From Bacteroidales bacterium (GTDB lineage Bacteria > Bacteroidota > Bacteroidia > Bacteroidales > F082): a stretch of 64,000 nt of DNA. Below, one piece after another: positions 19,610 to 28,809 of this stretch; within the stretch, counting starts at the first letter, position 1, and each line of letters starts with the position of its first letter. The position numbers and the translations under genes were made by a program. The stretch spans positions 1-64,000 of the forward strand of contig JAFSJF010000103.1 of NCBI GenBank assembly GCA_017439405.1, in the 5' to 3' direction. The notes beneath the pieces were generated by a model, which was given only the letters and a program-made list of their open reading frames with translations, was not told where the DNA came from and searched no databases.

Positions 19610-20260
19610 ATGGAATCCCAAACGACAGAATACGAGCCACAATCTATGTCAAACGAAATAGAAATAACGAAAACACAAATAGAACAGTCGCAAGACTACG
19701 AACAACTTGTCGACCAGATTTCCACCTTATGGGATAGGGGCAAAGAGAATGCAATGTTTGCCGTCAATTCAGAACTATTGATGGCCAATTGGCGAACAGG
19801 ACAATACATTGTGGAGCTTGAGCAAGACGGGAAAGCGAAAGCTCGTTATGGAGAACAGCTAATCACAAACCTTGCCAAAGACCTGACACGTCTTAGAGGG
19901 AGAGGATTCATCCGTTCTAACCTTATCTTTATGCGCAAGTTATACCTGACCTTCCCAAAAAGTGAGACGCTGTCTCACCAATTGACTTGGAGCCATTATT
20001 TCGAACTGCTGGCCAGAAACTGCACAAACCAGTCAACCCGTGATTGTGCAGACGAATCTGCACAAACAGATTCAACCAACCTCATTCACCCTCTGATACT
20101 CCAACTCATCCAAAAACCCTTCCGCCGTCTTGATCCATTCCTTGCGGCGGCCGCAAAGCACAAACCCTTGTTTCTCAAACAGATGCCGGCTCTCGACGTT
20201 CAGCTCGTCGATGACGCAATGGGCTTGGTGAAGCATCAGGTCGTGGAAGACGTAGTCTAA
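19610..20260 (+). pseudogene. Truncated DUF1016 (YhcG-like) N-terminal domain protein
   Basis: The first about 135 residues match the DUF1016 N-terminal domain (LWDRGKENAMFAVNSELLMANWRTGQYIVELEQ region, and LSHQLTWSHYFELL). The normal continuation into a PD-(D/E)XK nuclease domain is missing. The remaining open frame to 20260 only reads antisense through the GNAT gene. I infer a gene cut off at about 20010. It lies 64 nt after the restriction-modification operon, where DUF1016 genes are often found, so it may be a relic of an accessory factor. Confidence 0.7.
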
Positions 20261-20596
20261 GCACAGCGCAAGGGCGGCTTGGGCGTGGCCTTGCCTGCGG
20301 AAAGGCTTGTCGATGAGGATGCCGATGCTGACGCGCTCGTTGATAGGGTCGTAGTCGTAAAGGTCGAGGCAGCCGATGGGGGAGGCGTCATCGCAACGCA
20401 CAATCATCAGGCGAAGTTGCTTCTGGCTGAACAAGTCGTTGTTGCTCAGCAAGAACTGCTCGATTTGGAACCGGGTGTAAGGCACATACGTCCCGCTCAC
20501 GCGCCACACTTCGCGGTCGTTTTCCCAGCGGTAGATCAATTGGGCATCGGTAGGCTCGGCGCAACGCAGCGCAATCCTGTCGTTTTTGATGAACAT
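20072..20596 (-). CDS. GNAT-family N-acetyltransferase
   Basis: A 174-residue acetyltransferase of the RimJ/SpeG-like group. Visible are RIALRCAEPTDAQLIYRWEND at the start (the usual 'R.L...D...l..w.nd' pattern), IGILIDKPFRRQGHAQAAL with the acetyl-CoA pyrophosphate loop, and NVESRHLFEKQGFV. The substrate is unknown. The start at 20596 is chosen because residues before it do not match the family. Its 3' half is overlapped antisense by the tail of the truncated DUF1016 frame. Confidence 0.85.
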   Translation of the reverse strand: MFIKNDRIALRCAEPTDAQLIYRWENDREVWRVSGTYVPYTRFQIEQFLLSNNDLFSQKQLRLMIVRCDDASPIGCLDLYDYDPINERVSIGILIDKPFRRQGHAQAALALCLDYVFHDLMLHQAHCVIDELNVESRHLFEKQGFVLCGRRKEWIKTAEGFLDELEYQRVNEVG

Positions 20597-20755
20597 GGCC
20601 TCTAAAGTTGAAAAAATGTCATAACTTGCAGATTGGCACGCAAATTGATAGCCGCTACCCGCAAAATTTCCGACAAAAATACGCTTTTTGGCGCAATAAA
20701 GGTTGAAAAATCGCATTAATGAAACTGTATTGAAGACAACAACGATAAAAAACTG

Positions 20756-22222
20756 ATGAAAATGAGAAAATTGAGTATGACTTGGATGCTCGCCGCAATG
20801 CTGGTGGCGACATCATGTGGCAATTCAACCCAACAGAACGACGAACCCCAACCTGAACAGCAGGAACCCGTCTCGCAAATCGAACAGGTTCAGCAACCTA
20901 CAGTGCAACGTGCGGCTTTCTTGCCTACGCAAAACACGCCCGACTTCGTTGACGCCGCCGAAAACAGCGTCAATGCAGTGGTGCATATCATGACGAAAGT
21001 GGTGCGCCAAAGCACGACTTACAACGACTTCTTCGGAGCCTTGCTCGGACAGCTTTACGGCTATCCCGGACAGACGCGCAACAACACGATGGTGGCCTAT
21101 GGCTCGGGCGTGGTGCTCACTCCCGACGGCTACATTGTCACCAACAACCACGTCGTGGACGGCGCCGACGAGGTGGAGGTCACCTTTAACAATAAGGTGA
21201 AACGCACCGCCACCATCATCGGGACCGACCCGACCACCGACTTGGCCCTTATCAAAGTGGATGCCAGCGACTTGGACTATCTCGTCTTCGGCGACTCCGA
21301 CCAGGTGCGCATCGGCGAGTGGGTGCTGGCCGTCGGCAATCCCTTCAACCTGACTTCGACCGTCACGGCGGGCATCGTGAGTGCCAAGGCACGCAACCTC
21401 AGCATTTTGGGCGAAGGCACTTCCGTTGAATCCTTCATCCAGACCGATGCCGCCGTCAATCCCGGAAACAGTGGTGGCGCTTTGGTGAACACCAAAGGCG
21501 AGTTGGTAGGCATTAATGCGGCAATCGCCTCGCATACAGGTTCTTACGAAGGCTATTCCTTTGCCATCCCGTCGAACATTGTCCGTAAGGTTGTCGATGA
21601 CTTGCTCCTCTACGGTACCACGCAGCGTGGCTATCTCGGCGTCCAAATCGCGGAACTCACGCAGGAGTTGGCCGAGAAGGAAGGTTTGGAAAACATTGAG
21701 GGCGTGTATGTTGCGGAAGTCACCGAAGGCGGTGCTGCAAAAATGGCAGGCCTGAAAGCCGGCGACGTCATCACCAACATCAACGGCAAGAAAGTGAACA
21801 GCACCACGCAGCTGAGGGAAAACGTCGGGCAATACCGCCCCGGCGACCAAGTTGACGTGGAAGTGAACCGCCACGGGTCGCACCATCACTATACGCTGAC
21901 CCTGCTCAACGAAGCCGGCAACGTCGATGTGGTCAAGAGCGGTGACAGTTTCTACAATGCCGAGTTTGGTTTGATGCTACAGTCAGTCAACCAAAACGAG
22001 ATGAATCGCTTGAATATCCGTAATGGTCTGAAAATCGTTGAGATACGTGAAGGCCGTTTCATGAATTCCGGCGTTCCTGTCGATTTCGTCATCACCAAGG
22101 TGAATGGTTACGCCGTCAGCAACAAGACCGACCTTGAGAATGCATTGAAGAACAATCGCTCGCGTCGAACCACTATCGAAGGGGTGTATCCCAACGGCAT
22201 GATGGGGTCGTTTTTCTACTAA
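20756..22222 (+). CDS. degP: Do/HtrA-family serine protease
   Basis: A periplasmic protease/chaperone for misfolded envelope proteins. The 488-residue protein has an export signal with a possible lipobox (ATSCGN), a Gln/Pro-rich linker, a trypsin-like domain with catalytic His132 (TNNHVV), Asp162 (TTDLALIKV) and Ser239 (NPGNSGGAL), then two PDZ domains (first with RGYLGVQIAEL, AGLKAGDVI). Length and layout are those of DegP/DegQ. The start could be 20756 or the next ATG at 20762. A stress promoter is not evident upstream. Confidence 0.94.
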   Translation: MKMRKLSMTWMLAAMLVATSCGNSTQQNDEPQPEQQEPVSQIEQVQQPTVQRAAFLPTQNTPDFVDAAENSVNAVVHIMTKVVRQSTTYNDFFGALLGQLYGYPGQTRNNTMVAYGSGVVLTPDGYIVTNNHVVDGADEVEVTFNNKVKRTATIIGTDPTTDLALIKVDASDLDYLVFGDSDQVRIGEWVLAVGNPFNLTSTVTAGIVSAKARNLSILGEGTSVESFIQTDAAVNPGNSGGALVNTKGELVGINAAIASHTGSYEGYSFAIPSNIVRKVVDDLLLYGTTQRGYLGVQIAELTQELAEKEGLENIEGVYVAEVTEGGAAKMAGLKAGDVITNINGKKVNSTTQLRENVGQYRPGDQVDVEVNRHGSHHHYTLTLLNEAGNVDVVKSGDSFYNAEFGLMLQSVNQNEMNRLNIRNGLKIVEIREGRFMNSGVPVDFVITKVNGYAVSNKTDLENALKNNRSRRTTIEGVYPNGMMGSFFY

Positions 22223-22415
22223 TTGCAGTCCTGACGCTTTTTTTAACTGAAATCCAACGATTTCGGTACAGTTTTTGATAGGAAAACTATTTGGATTAGG
22301 GGTGGTCGGCAACAAACCGGCTTCTCCCTGAACCGATAGATTATGCGAAAAAAATCAAGTGGAGATTGATTATGCAGTGTGGAATTTTATCTAAAACAAT
22401 TAAAGATTTAACAAA

Positions 22416-23279
22416 ATGAGACAACTGAAAATTTCAAAACAAATCACGCAACGTGATACGGGCACTTTGGACAAGTACCTTGCCGACATCGCCAAGGAGC
22501 GCCTGCTGACCGCCGATGAAGAGGTGGAATTGGCCAGGCGCATCAAGGACGGCGACCAAAAGGCCCTCGACAAGCTGGTGCGAAGCAACCTGCGCTTCGT
22601 GGTTTCGGTGGCCAAGCAATACCAAAACCAAGGCCTGAGCTTGCAAGACCTTATCAATGAGGGCAATCTGGGCTTGGTGAAGGCCGCACAGCGCTTCGAC
22701 GAGACACGCGGCTTCAAGTTCATTTCCTATGCCGTGTGGTGGATTCGCCAGAGCATCCTGCAGGCAGTGGCCGAACAATCCCGCATCATCCGCCTGCCCA
22801 TGAACCAAGTGGGCGCTTTGGCCAAGGTGAGGAAGGCCATTTCGCTTTTGGAGCAGAAGTTTCAACGCCGTCCTACGCTCAAGGAAATCGCTGACGTCGT
22901 AGGCATGGACGAAGACAAGGTAGAGCAATTGATGAACCTCAACTCGCGGCATATCTCCACCGATGCGCCATTGGACGACGACGATGCCAACTTCCTCGAT
23001 GTATTCGTGCAAGACGATGAGGTTCAAACTGATAGTGCAGTGGAGCAAGAGTCCACGAACCGAGCCATCCGCCATTCGTTGGACCAGCTTTCAGATAAGG
23101 AGCGTAGCGTCGTGTGCATGTATTTCGGCTTGGGCACGCAGCGCGAATATTCCCTTGAGGAAATCGCGCTGAAACTCGACATCTCGCGCGAGCGCACGCG
23201 CCAAATCCGCGACCGTGCCTTGAAGCGGCTGCGTAGCGAACCCGATTCGGCACTCTACAAAATGTACATCAACCAGTGA
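22416..23279 (+). CDS. rpoD: Primary sigma factor RpoD
   Basis: At 287 residues this is the short primary sigma-70 of Bacteroidota, lacking region 1.1 and the non-conserved insert. It begins MRQLKISKQITQRD and shows region 1.2, region 2 (NLRFVVSVAKQYQNQGLSLQDLINEGN, then the -10-recognition RGFKFISYAVWWIRQ), region 3 and the region 4 helix-turn-helix (SLEEIALKLDISRERTRQIRDRALKRL). Its promoters would be the TAnnTTTG boxes seen in this window. A hairpin terminator follows at once. Confidence 0.97.
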   Translation: MRQLKISKQITQRDTGTLDKYLADIAKERLLTADEEVELARRIKDGDQKALDKLVRSNLRFVVSVAKQYQNQGLSLQDLINEGNLGLVKAAQRFDETRGFKFISYAVWWIRQSILQAVAEQSRIIRLPMNQVGALAKVRKAISLLEQKFQRRPTLKEIADVVGMDEDKVEQLMNLNSRHISTDAPLDDDDANFLDVFVQDDEVQTDSAVEQESTNRAIRHSLDQLSDKERSVVCMYFGLGTQREYSLEEIALKLDISRERTRQIRDRALKRLRSEPDSALYKMYINQ

Positions 23280-23280
23280 A

Positions 23281-23320
23281 AAAAAAGAGGGGTTTCTATA
23301 AAAGGAATCCCTCTTTTCCT
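23281..23320 (+). terminator. Hairpin terminator after rpoD
   Basis: AAAAGAGGGGTTTC pairs with GGAATCCCTCTTTT (14 bp with two G-U pairs, 7-nt loop) and ends in a T-rich run, starting 1 nt after the rpoD stop. Confidence 0.75.
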
Positions 23321-23328
23321 TATTTTTG
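23321..23328 (+). promoter_or_regulatory. Candidate -7 promoter box for sodB
   Basis: TATTTTTG matches TAnnTTTG, directly after the rpoD terminator and 28 nt before the sodB start. Confidence 0.65.
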
Positions 23329-23356
23329 CCACCACTATTCACTTAAAACCATCATT

Positions 23357-23938
23357 ATGAAAAAACACGAATTGATCAAGTTGCCTTACGAGGCCAACGC
23401 GCTCGAACCCGTCATCAGCAAGGAAACTCTTGGTTTTCACCACGGTAAACATCTGAATGCATACGTAAACAACCTCAACAGTCTCATCGAAGGCACGAAG
23501 TACGCCGAAATGCCTCTTGAGGAAATCGTGAAGACTGCCGATGGTGGCGTGTTCAACAATGCCGGTCAAATCCTCAACCACAACCTTTACTTCACCCAAT
23601 TCCGTGCCCCAAAAGCCGACAACAAACCCACAGGCGTGATTACGCAATGGATTGACCAACAGTTCGGTAGCTTTGATGCCTTCAAGGAAGAGTTTGCCAA
23701 AAAAGGCGCCACCTTGTTCGGATCGGGCTGGGTGTGGTTGTCCGCCGATGCAGACGGCAAGCTCGTCATCACGCAGGAAAACAACGCGGGCAATCCCGTG
23801 CAGCACGGCTTGAGGCCCTTGCTGACCTTCGACGTGTGGGAACACGCCTATTATCTTGACTATCAGAACCGTCGCCCCGACCATCTTGCCGCTCTTTGGC
23901 AAATCGTGGATTGGGACGTGGTGAACGAGAGACTGTAA
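23357..23938 (+). CDS. sodB: Superoxide dismutase (Fe type)
   Basis: Converts superoxide to oxygen and peroxide in the cytosol. The 193-residue protein has all four metal ligands: His28 (FHHGKH), His75 (NHNLYF), Asp159 and His163 (DVWEHAYY). Gln71 in NNAGQ, rather than the Gly-Gln switch of typical Mn enzymes, points to an Fe or cambialistic enzyme as in Bacteroides and Porphyromonas. The ATG at 23357 is the true start; the open frame extends upstream into the rpoD terminator without family similarity. It has its own promoter and terminator. Confidence 0.96.
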   Translation: MKKHELIKLPYEANALEPVISKETLGFHHGKHLNAYVNNLNSLIEGTKYAEMPLEEIVKTADGGVFNNAGQILNHNLYFTQFRAPKADNKPTGVITQWIDQQFGSFDAFKEEFAKKGATLFGSGWVWLSADADGKLVITQENNAGNPVQHGLRPLLTFDVWEHAYYLDYQNRRPDHLAALWQIVDWDVVNERL

Positions 23939-23966
23939 AAGCACAACACACCTACAGAAACAAGTT

Positions 23967-23993
23967 GCGGCAAGTTCATCTTGTCGCTTTTTT
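23967..23993 (+). terminator. Hairpin terminator after sodB
   Basis: GCGGCAAG, loop TTCAT, CTTGTCGC (one G-U pair), followed by a run of six T. Confidence 0.75.
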
Positions 23994-24025
23994 GTTTTTA
24001 TCAGGTGGGAAGCATTCGATGCTTT

Positions 24026-24535
24026 TTACCCATTTTGTTTGAAGTTATCGACAGGATAGCCCTTGGGTGTACACATTTTTTTCGTGATGACTACAATCAA
24101 TTGTCCACGAAATCGGTTGTAGCGCAGCTCCCCCCTCCTACCCTCTTTCATCGCGCGGATGAGGGTCATGAGGCGCTCGCCTTCAGAAGGGATGTCTTCG
24201 AGGACGATGCGGTTCTGTATGCCCATGCTCTCGCTGATGAGGTTGTTCACCGTCAACGTGGAGAGCATCCAATTCTGCACCGAGTCCTCATGCAGCACCT
24301 CCTCGTTGCCGATGTAATAACGGTAGCCGTCTCTCCTATCGCCGTCAATGTAAATGCCGAAGATGTCCTCGATGGCATCCTTGTGGCGGTTGAAGGTGGT
24401 TCGGCTCAGCGGCATTCCCTCGCTCATCTCCGTCCGCAACCATTTCTCATTGATTTCAGCGAACGAAATCCGCTTGGCGTTGTGGATAGTGTTCACCAAC
24501 CTGATGTATTCCTTGAATAATGCAGGTGTTTTCAT
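24026..24535 (-). pseudogene. Truncated WYL-family transcriptional regulator
   Basis: The 169-residue frame keeps the N-terminal DNA-binding part typical of Bacteroidales WYL regulators (SRTTFNRHKDAIEDIFGI), the linker, and only the first strand of the WYL domain (LIRAMKEGRRGELRYNRF). Family members run to about 300 residues, so most of the ligand-binding domain is lost; the last about 20 residues look like random read-through. It probably no longer works as a ligand-sensing regulator, though a DNA-binding stump may be made. Confidence 0.65.
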
Positions 24536-24624
24536 ATATTGCTCAAATTTAACCGTTCAAAACAAGCCCTGAAGGGGCGACCCCATGTCATGCGGGGATT
24601 TCAATCCTCGCATAATAAGCCCCC

Positions 24625-25953
24625 TCAAATCCGCTTCCGCCCCCAGTCCGCCTTCCAGATATAGACAAACGAAATCAACCCGATAAGCGTGTTGTAAACA
24701 ATCTCAGCGGTCCAAACGCCCGCGATGGTCGAGGTCTTGGTCATCAGGAAAATGTAGAACATATAAAGGATAAGCACACCAAACTCCAACGCCATGGCCG
24801 CCGTGGTGTTGCCCGTGCCCGAGACGGCCTCGAAAAAGACCATACCAATGGCACCGAGCAGTGTCGCTACGGCGATGACATACACCGATGGCACTGCCGC
24901 CTGGGCCAAAGCTGCATCGTCAGTATAGATGTGCAAGACAAGTTCAGGGACGATGAAAGTGACCAACACCAATGCCGATGCACACAACACACTGTTTTTC
25001 AACACTTTCCAAAGCATCGACATCACCTCGTCGCTCTTGCCTTCGCCGATGATGCGACTCGTCAGGGTGTTGGCCGTGGCCGCAAAAGCAAAGCCAGGAA
25101 TGATGAGAATCATATAGGTGCTCCTCACCACCGACGACACACCGATGGCCATCTCCCCCATCTTCTCGATCATCACGAAGAAGATGAACCAGGCACCAAA
25201 CGAGAACAGCCGCTGAATCATGCTCGGGAAGGCCACCTTGAGGATGTCGCCCATCAAGGCGGGCTGCAACTTGTGCCAACGGAACATGCCGTATTCTTCG
25301 TGCGGTATCTTGACGTAGGTGAAGATCCAGAAGAAGCAGAACGCCGTGATTTCGGCCAGCAGCGAGGCCAAGGCCGCACCTCCAATGCCCATCTCGGGCA
25401 GACCAAACTTGCCGTAAATCAACGCCCAATCGAAGAAGATGTTGACGACGGCCATGATGATGGTCGAAAAAGTAATGACCTTCGTGTTGCTGATGCCGAC
25501 GTAGAACGAGCGAAACAGGAAGTTGAACACCACGAACATGATACCGAACTGCCTGAATCTCAGATACTCCCCTGCCGCCGCATAGATGTTTTCCGACTCA
25601 ATGATGATGTGCAGCAACCGATGGCTGAAGAAAAACAAAATCGAAAACAGCAGCACGCCCAAACCCAGCACAAACAACGCCCCATGCTGAAACACCACGC
25701 CGATTTTCTTCAGGTCGCCCTCGCCGAAACGTCGTGCGATAAAAATCTGGATGCCAACGGCAAAGCCCATCGCCAAGGTGGTGAAGACATAGTAAAAGAG
25801 TCCCGCCATCATCGAAGCACTCAACTCGTTGGTGCCGAGATGGCCAAGGAAAGCGGTATCGGTAAAGGTAATGATGGTCTGCGCAAGGTTACCCAACATA
25901 ATCGGGTAAGCAATGCGCCAGATTTCGCGGTTGGTGATGCTCGTTTTAATCAT
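24625..25953 (-). CDS. MATE-family multidrug efflux transporter
   Basis: A 442-residue inner-membrane protein with about 12 hydrophobic helices and the MATE pattern in both halves (IAYPIMLGNLAQTIITFTDTAFLGHLG near the start; SMIQRLFSFGAWFIFF in the second half). It should export drugs or metabolites against a Na+ or H+ gradient. It stands 20 nt upstream of the MazF pair on the same strand order, but is probably independent. Substrate unknown. Confidence 0.93.
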   Translation of the reverse strand: MIKTSITNREIWRIAYPIMLGNLAQTIITFTDTAFLGHLGTNELSASMMAGLFYYVFTTLAMGFAVGIQIFIARRFGEGDLKKIGVVFQHGALFVLGLGVLLFSILFFFSHRLLHIIIESENIYAAAGEYLRFRQFGIMFVVFNFLFRSFYVGISNTKVITFSTIIMAVVNIFFDWALIYGKFGLPEMGIGGAALASLLAEITAFCFFWIFTYVKIPHEEYGMFRWHKLQPALMGDILKVAFPSMIQRLFSFGAWFIFFVMIEKMGEMAIGVSSVVRSTYMILIIPGFAFAATANTLTSRIIGEGKSDEVMSMLWKVLKNSVLCASALVLVTFIVPELVLHIYTDDAALAQAAVPSVYVIAVATLLGAIGMVFFEAVSGTGNTTAAMALEFGVLILYMFYIFLMTKTSTIAGVWTAEIVYNTLIGLISFVYIWKADWGRKRI

Positions 25954-25972
25954 CGAATCCGACTTTAAATCA

Positions 25973-26314
25973 TTAAAACACAGATTCTATCACCTTGTCA
26001 ACAATCTCATCAAAATATTTCTGTTTGATTGAACCCAAACGGCGCATAATGTCACGCTCGGTATAGCCAGCAATAATTTGACACTTAACGACACTCGGTT
26101 TTGCAAAAGAATGCGACAATATCATTTCATTTTTCAGTGGATATGAATACTTCTGATTCAATTCCAAATTTGACGTAATTAGGACCAAGTACACCAAACC
26201 GAATTCATCCTCCTGTAGCTCGTTGTTCGAAATAATGATAGCCGGATGCATCTTCAATGATCCATCAGGAAAGAGGAAATTCACTTCTACAATATCCTTT
26301 TGTTTGTATTTCAT
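25973..26314 (-). CDS. MazF/PemK-type toxin
   Basis: This 113-residue protein fits the PemK/MazF ribonuclease fold: KQKDIVEVNFLFPDG (first strands, usually 'GDIVlvdf'), HPAIIISN (usually 'RPaviis') and a beta-rich middle followed by SVVKCQIIAGY (usually 'svv..dql'). The conserved Arg of RP is replaced here (KMHP), so activity is not certain. Its start overlaps the stop of the preceding small gene by 4 nt, the normal antitoxin-toxin order. I infer an mRNA interferase held in check by that partner. Confidence 0.75.
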   Translation of the reverse strand: MKYKQKDIVEVNFLFPDGSLKMHPAIIISNNELQEDEFGLVYLVLITSNLELNQKYSYPLKNEMILSHSFAKPSVVKCQIIAGYTERDIMRRLGSIKQKYFDEIVDKVIESVF

Positions 26315-26526
26315 AAATAACGAGCAATGATATGAGACATATTAATTTTGGATGCATACAAAAACGCTTCGACTTCCTTACGGTGTTCTTCTTCGGCTTC
26401 CTCGTCGATTTCTGGAGTATCCACTTTGCAATCGGTTTGCTCAAACAAACCAGTTGCCAACAAGGCTGCCAACTTGCGCCTTGCCAAGGCATTGTTTTGG
26501 TCGTAAGATAAGGTTACGGTACACAT
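26311..26526 (-). CDS. Antitoxin of the MazF-type pair
   Basis: A 71-residue acidic protein (central EIDEEAEEEHRKEVEAF) encoded just upstream of and overlapping the MazF-like gene. No DNA-binding family is recognised. Size, charge, order and 4-nt overlap support an antitoxin role, and the acidic stretch could occupy the toxin's RNA groove. The pair has its own promoter candidate. Confidence 0.65.
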   Translation of the reverse strand: MCTVTLSYDQNNALARRKLAALLATGLFEQTDCKVDTPEIDEEAEEEHRKEVEAFLYASKINMSHIIARYL

Positions 26527-26546
26527 AGTTTTATCTTTTCTGCCTG

Positions 26547-26554
26547 CAAAAATA
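26547..26554 (-). promoter_or_regulatory. Candidate -7 promoter box for the MazF-type pair
   Basis: TATTTTTG on the minus strand, 21 nt upstream of the antitoxin start. Confidence 0.6.
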
Positions 26555-26589
26555 CAACAAAATAGCGAACCCTGCCATTTTTCATTCCA

Positions 26590-28098
26590 CTATTTGCTTC
26601 TCAATACACAATACGCCTTCCCCAAATGCTCCGTGATGTCGGAAGCAATCAAGGCCTCCTGCCCTATTTCCTCGGCGGCGAGGTCGCCAGCGAGGCCGTG
26701 GAGATAGACGCCCAACACGGCAGCCTCTTCGGGCGAATAGCGCTGCGCCAAGAGCGAGAGGATGATGCCCGTCAAGACGTCGCCGCTGCCTGCCGTGGCC
26801 ATGCCAGGGTTGCCCGTAGTGTTGAAGAAACAAGTACCGTTGGGCATCGCAACGGTGGTATGCGCACCTTTCAGCACAACGATAATATTGTGTTTCACAG
26901 AGAGTTCGCGTTGCTTTTCAAGGCGTTCAAACGAGGTCGAGGTCTTCCCTACCAAGCGTTCAAATTCTTTCGGATGTGGCGTCAGAATCGTTTTGGAGGG
27001 TAAGAATGGTAGCCATGTTGGGTTGTCGGATAGGATGTTCAAGGCATCGGCATCCATGACTAACGGCACTTGCACTTCCTGGATCAAGCGTTTCAAGGCG
27101 CGGACGGTGTCGTCGGCCTTGCCCAAGCCTGGGCCCACACCCACAGCCGTATAGGCATCCAAATGCCCGAACATCGAGAAGCAGGTCTCCGATTCGTCGC
27201 CGTCAATCATCGCCTCGGGAATGGCGGTCTGCAAAGGCAGTTGTGCCACCTTGGGCAAATGTACGCTCAACAGGCCAACACCCGTGCGCAGACAGGCTTT
27301 CGCGCCCAATAAGGCCGCACCCGTCTTGCCTTCGGAGCCAGCGATAAGCAATGCGTGACCGTAGGTGCCTTTGTGGGAATATTTCGTGCGGTTGTGCAGT
27401 ATCGGTTTCACCATCGATTTCACCGTCAGCAGGTTGTTGGTCTCCACTTCTTCCAAATAGCGCGGGTGCAGACCGATGTCCAAGACCTCGAAGCGCCCCA
27501 CATACGGGTCGTTTTCGGGCAGCAGGAAAGCTAACTTAGGGTTTTGGAAGGTCAGCGTGTAGTCGGCCTTGAAGATGAAGCCCAAGGCGCTAGGTTGGTC
27601 GGCGAAGAGGCCCGATGGGATGTCGATGGCCACACGAATGGCCTTGGCCTGGTTGAGGTAGGCAATCAGGTCGGCGGTCACGCCCTGCGGCGGACGGTTG
27701 AGGCCCGAACCGAAGATGACATCGACCACCACATCGTTGGCATCGACTTTCGGGAAGTCGTCCTCAGAGAGGATGTCGAACATCGGCACCTTGGTCTCGT
27801 TCACGAGGCGGTAGTAGTTCACCTCACAGTCGTGGCTCATGCGGTCGCTGTAGCGTACCATAAACACCTGCGGGACAATGTCTTGTTGGTTAAGCAGTCG
27901 GGCCACCACGAGGCCGTCGCCACCGTTGTTGCCCATGCCGCAGAAGATCTTGATGGTCTTGTCGCGCGGCGCACGGCGGTAGAGCCATTCGAAGACCTTG
28001 GTGGCGGCGCGTTCCATCAAGTCGACGGACTCGATGGGTTCGTTTTCGATGGTGTATTTGTCCGCTTCGGGGATTTGATTGACTGAGAGGATTTTCAT
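26590..28098 (-). CDS. nnr: Bifunctional NAD(P)HX epimerase/dehydratase
   Basis: Repairs hydrated NAD(P)H: the N-terminal YjeF_N epimerase domain (about 1-210, with GNNGGDGLVVARLL) and the C-terminal ribokinase-like ADP-dependent dehydratase (about 230-502, with GGSEGKTGAALL-like start, LTPHPKEFERL and the signature GNPGMATAGSGDVLTG). Length (502 aa) is typical for the fused enzyme. The start at 28098 is used because the MKILSVNQI N-terminus matches the family; residues encoded upstream do not. Confidence 0.95.
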   Translation of the reverse strand: MKILSVNQIPEADKYTIENEPIESVDLMERAATKVFEWLYRRAPRDKTIKIFCGMGNNGGDGLVVARLLNQQDIVPQVFMVRYSDRMSHDCEVNYYRLVNETKVPMFDILSEDDFPKVDANDVVVDVIFGSGLNRPPQGVTADLIAYLNQAKAIRVAIDIPSGLFADQPSALGFIFKADYTLTFQNPKLAFLLPENDPYVGRFEVLDIGLHPRYLEEVETNNLLTVKSMVKPILHNRTKYSHKGTYGHALLIAGSEGKTGAALLGAKACLRTGVGLLSVHLPKVAQLPLQTAIPEAMIDGDESETCFSMFGHLDAYTAVGVGPGLGKADDTVRALKRLIQEVQVPLVMDADALNILSDNPTWLPFLPSKTILTPHPKEFERLVGKTSTSFERLEKQRELSVKHNIIVVLKGAHTTVAMPNGTCFFNTTGNPGMATAGSGDVLTGIILSLLAQRYSPEEAAVLGVYLHGLAGDLAAEEIGQEALIASDITEHLGKAYCVLRSK

Positions 28099-28183
28099 AT
28101 TCTTTGTTTTATGGGATACACTTCGTGTAGAAATGCTTTGCATTCGGCGAAGCCAAATCTTTCAAAAATCTGTTTTCAAAATC

Positions 28184-28576
28184 TTATAAAGCCCCTCGAT
28201 TCATCAGCATTTTGACAATCCAATTCACATTAAACCAAACAAAAGCAATTGCCGGAAAAAGTATTGCTCCCAAATTCTTCTTTCCCGTCCATTCCTCCCT
28301 ATGTGTTTCCATTATCATTTTGTCTCTGCCTTTATACACAAACAAAAAGAATTCTAAAATCAACAGAATAATGGTAAATGCAATAAAATACCATTTTGAC
28401 AAAGTAGTCGTATTGTCGCCAAATAAAAAGTAATCAAATGACATTACAATATTGAGAAAGTAAAAGAATGAGCAAAAAGTAATGAAAAGAACAGCCATAA
28501 AAGTAGGCATGTCGCCATTTCCTACTTTTACTTGCCAGTTGTAATACTTAAAAAAAAGATATTCTAGGAAACGCAT
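28184..28576 (-). CDS. Small hypothetical membrane protein
   Basis: About 130 residues with three hydrophobic segments (AVLFITFCSFFYFLNIVMSF, WYFIAFTIILLILEFFLFVY and GAILFPAIAFVWFNVNWIV). No family recognised. The start is taken at MRFLEYLFF; an upstream ATG at 28597 is possible. Charged residues between the second and third helices predict a short loop. It lies between nnr and a GNAT toxin-antitoxin remnant, with no clear link to either. Confidence 0.6.
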   Translation of the reverse strand: MRFLEYLFFKYYNWQVKVGNGDMPTFMAVLFITFCSFFYFLNIVMSFDYFLFGDNTTTLSKWYFIAFTIILLILEFFLFVYKGRDKMIMETHREEWTGKKNLGAILFPAIAFVWFNVNWIVKMLMNRGAL

Positions 28577-28644
28577 AATGCTGATGATTTTTTGCAAAAT
28601 TACGAATAAAATCGGAATGAAAACAACACATTCATCGGGGATTT

Positions 28645-28722
28645 GGAAAAAAGTTGCAAAAATGGTATTGAAATAGTGGAAAAAAGTTGTAATTTTACAC
28701 TTGCATTAAAGGAAAAAAGTCA
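28645..28722. repeat. Three GGAAAAAAGT repeats at exact 33-bp steps
   Basis: GGAAAAAAGTTG at 28645 and 28678, and GGAAAAAAGTCA at 28711. The second is followed by TAATTTTA, one base off a -7 box. They lie 52-129 nt upstream of the promoter candidate of the GNAT pair, so they may be regulator sites or relic promoters. Confidence 0.6.
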
Positions 28723-28773
28723 CAAAAAAGCACTGAAACACAGAAATATTGCCGTTGGCACAGAAATTGTGAT

Positions 28774-28781
28774 TATCTTTG
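28774..28781 (+). promoter_or_regulatory. Candidate -7 promoter box for the GNAT-type toxin-antitoxin pair
   Basis: TATCTTTG matches TAnnTTTG, 29 nt before the antitoxin start; a TTGG lies 16 nt further upstream. Confidence 0.6.
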
Positions 28782-28809
28782 CAGCGAAAAACAAAAGGAG
28801 AGAAGTATT

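Noticed and set aside
20010..20260. C-terminal part of the DUF1016 frame as real protein
   Set aside because: It is antisense to the conserved GNAT gene and lacks the nuclease domain expected there.
23276..23356. Upstream extension of sodB
   Set aside because: It covers the rpoD terminator and the sodB promoter and adds residues unlike the family.
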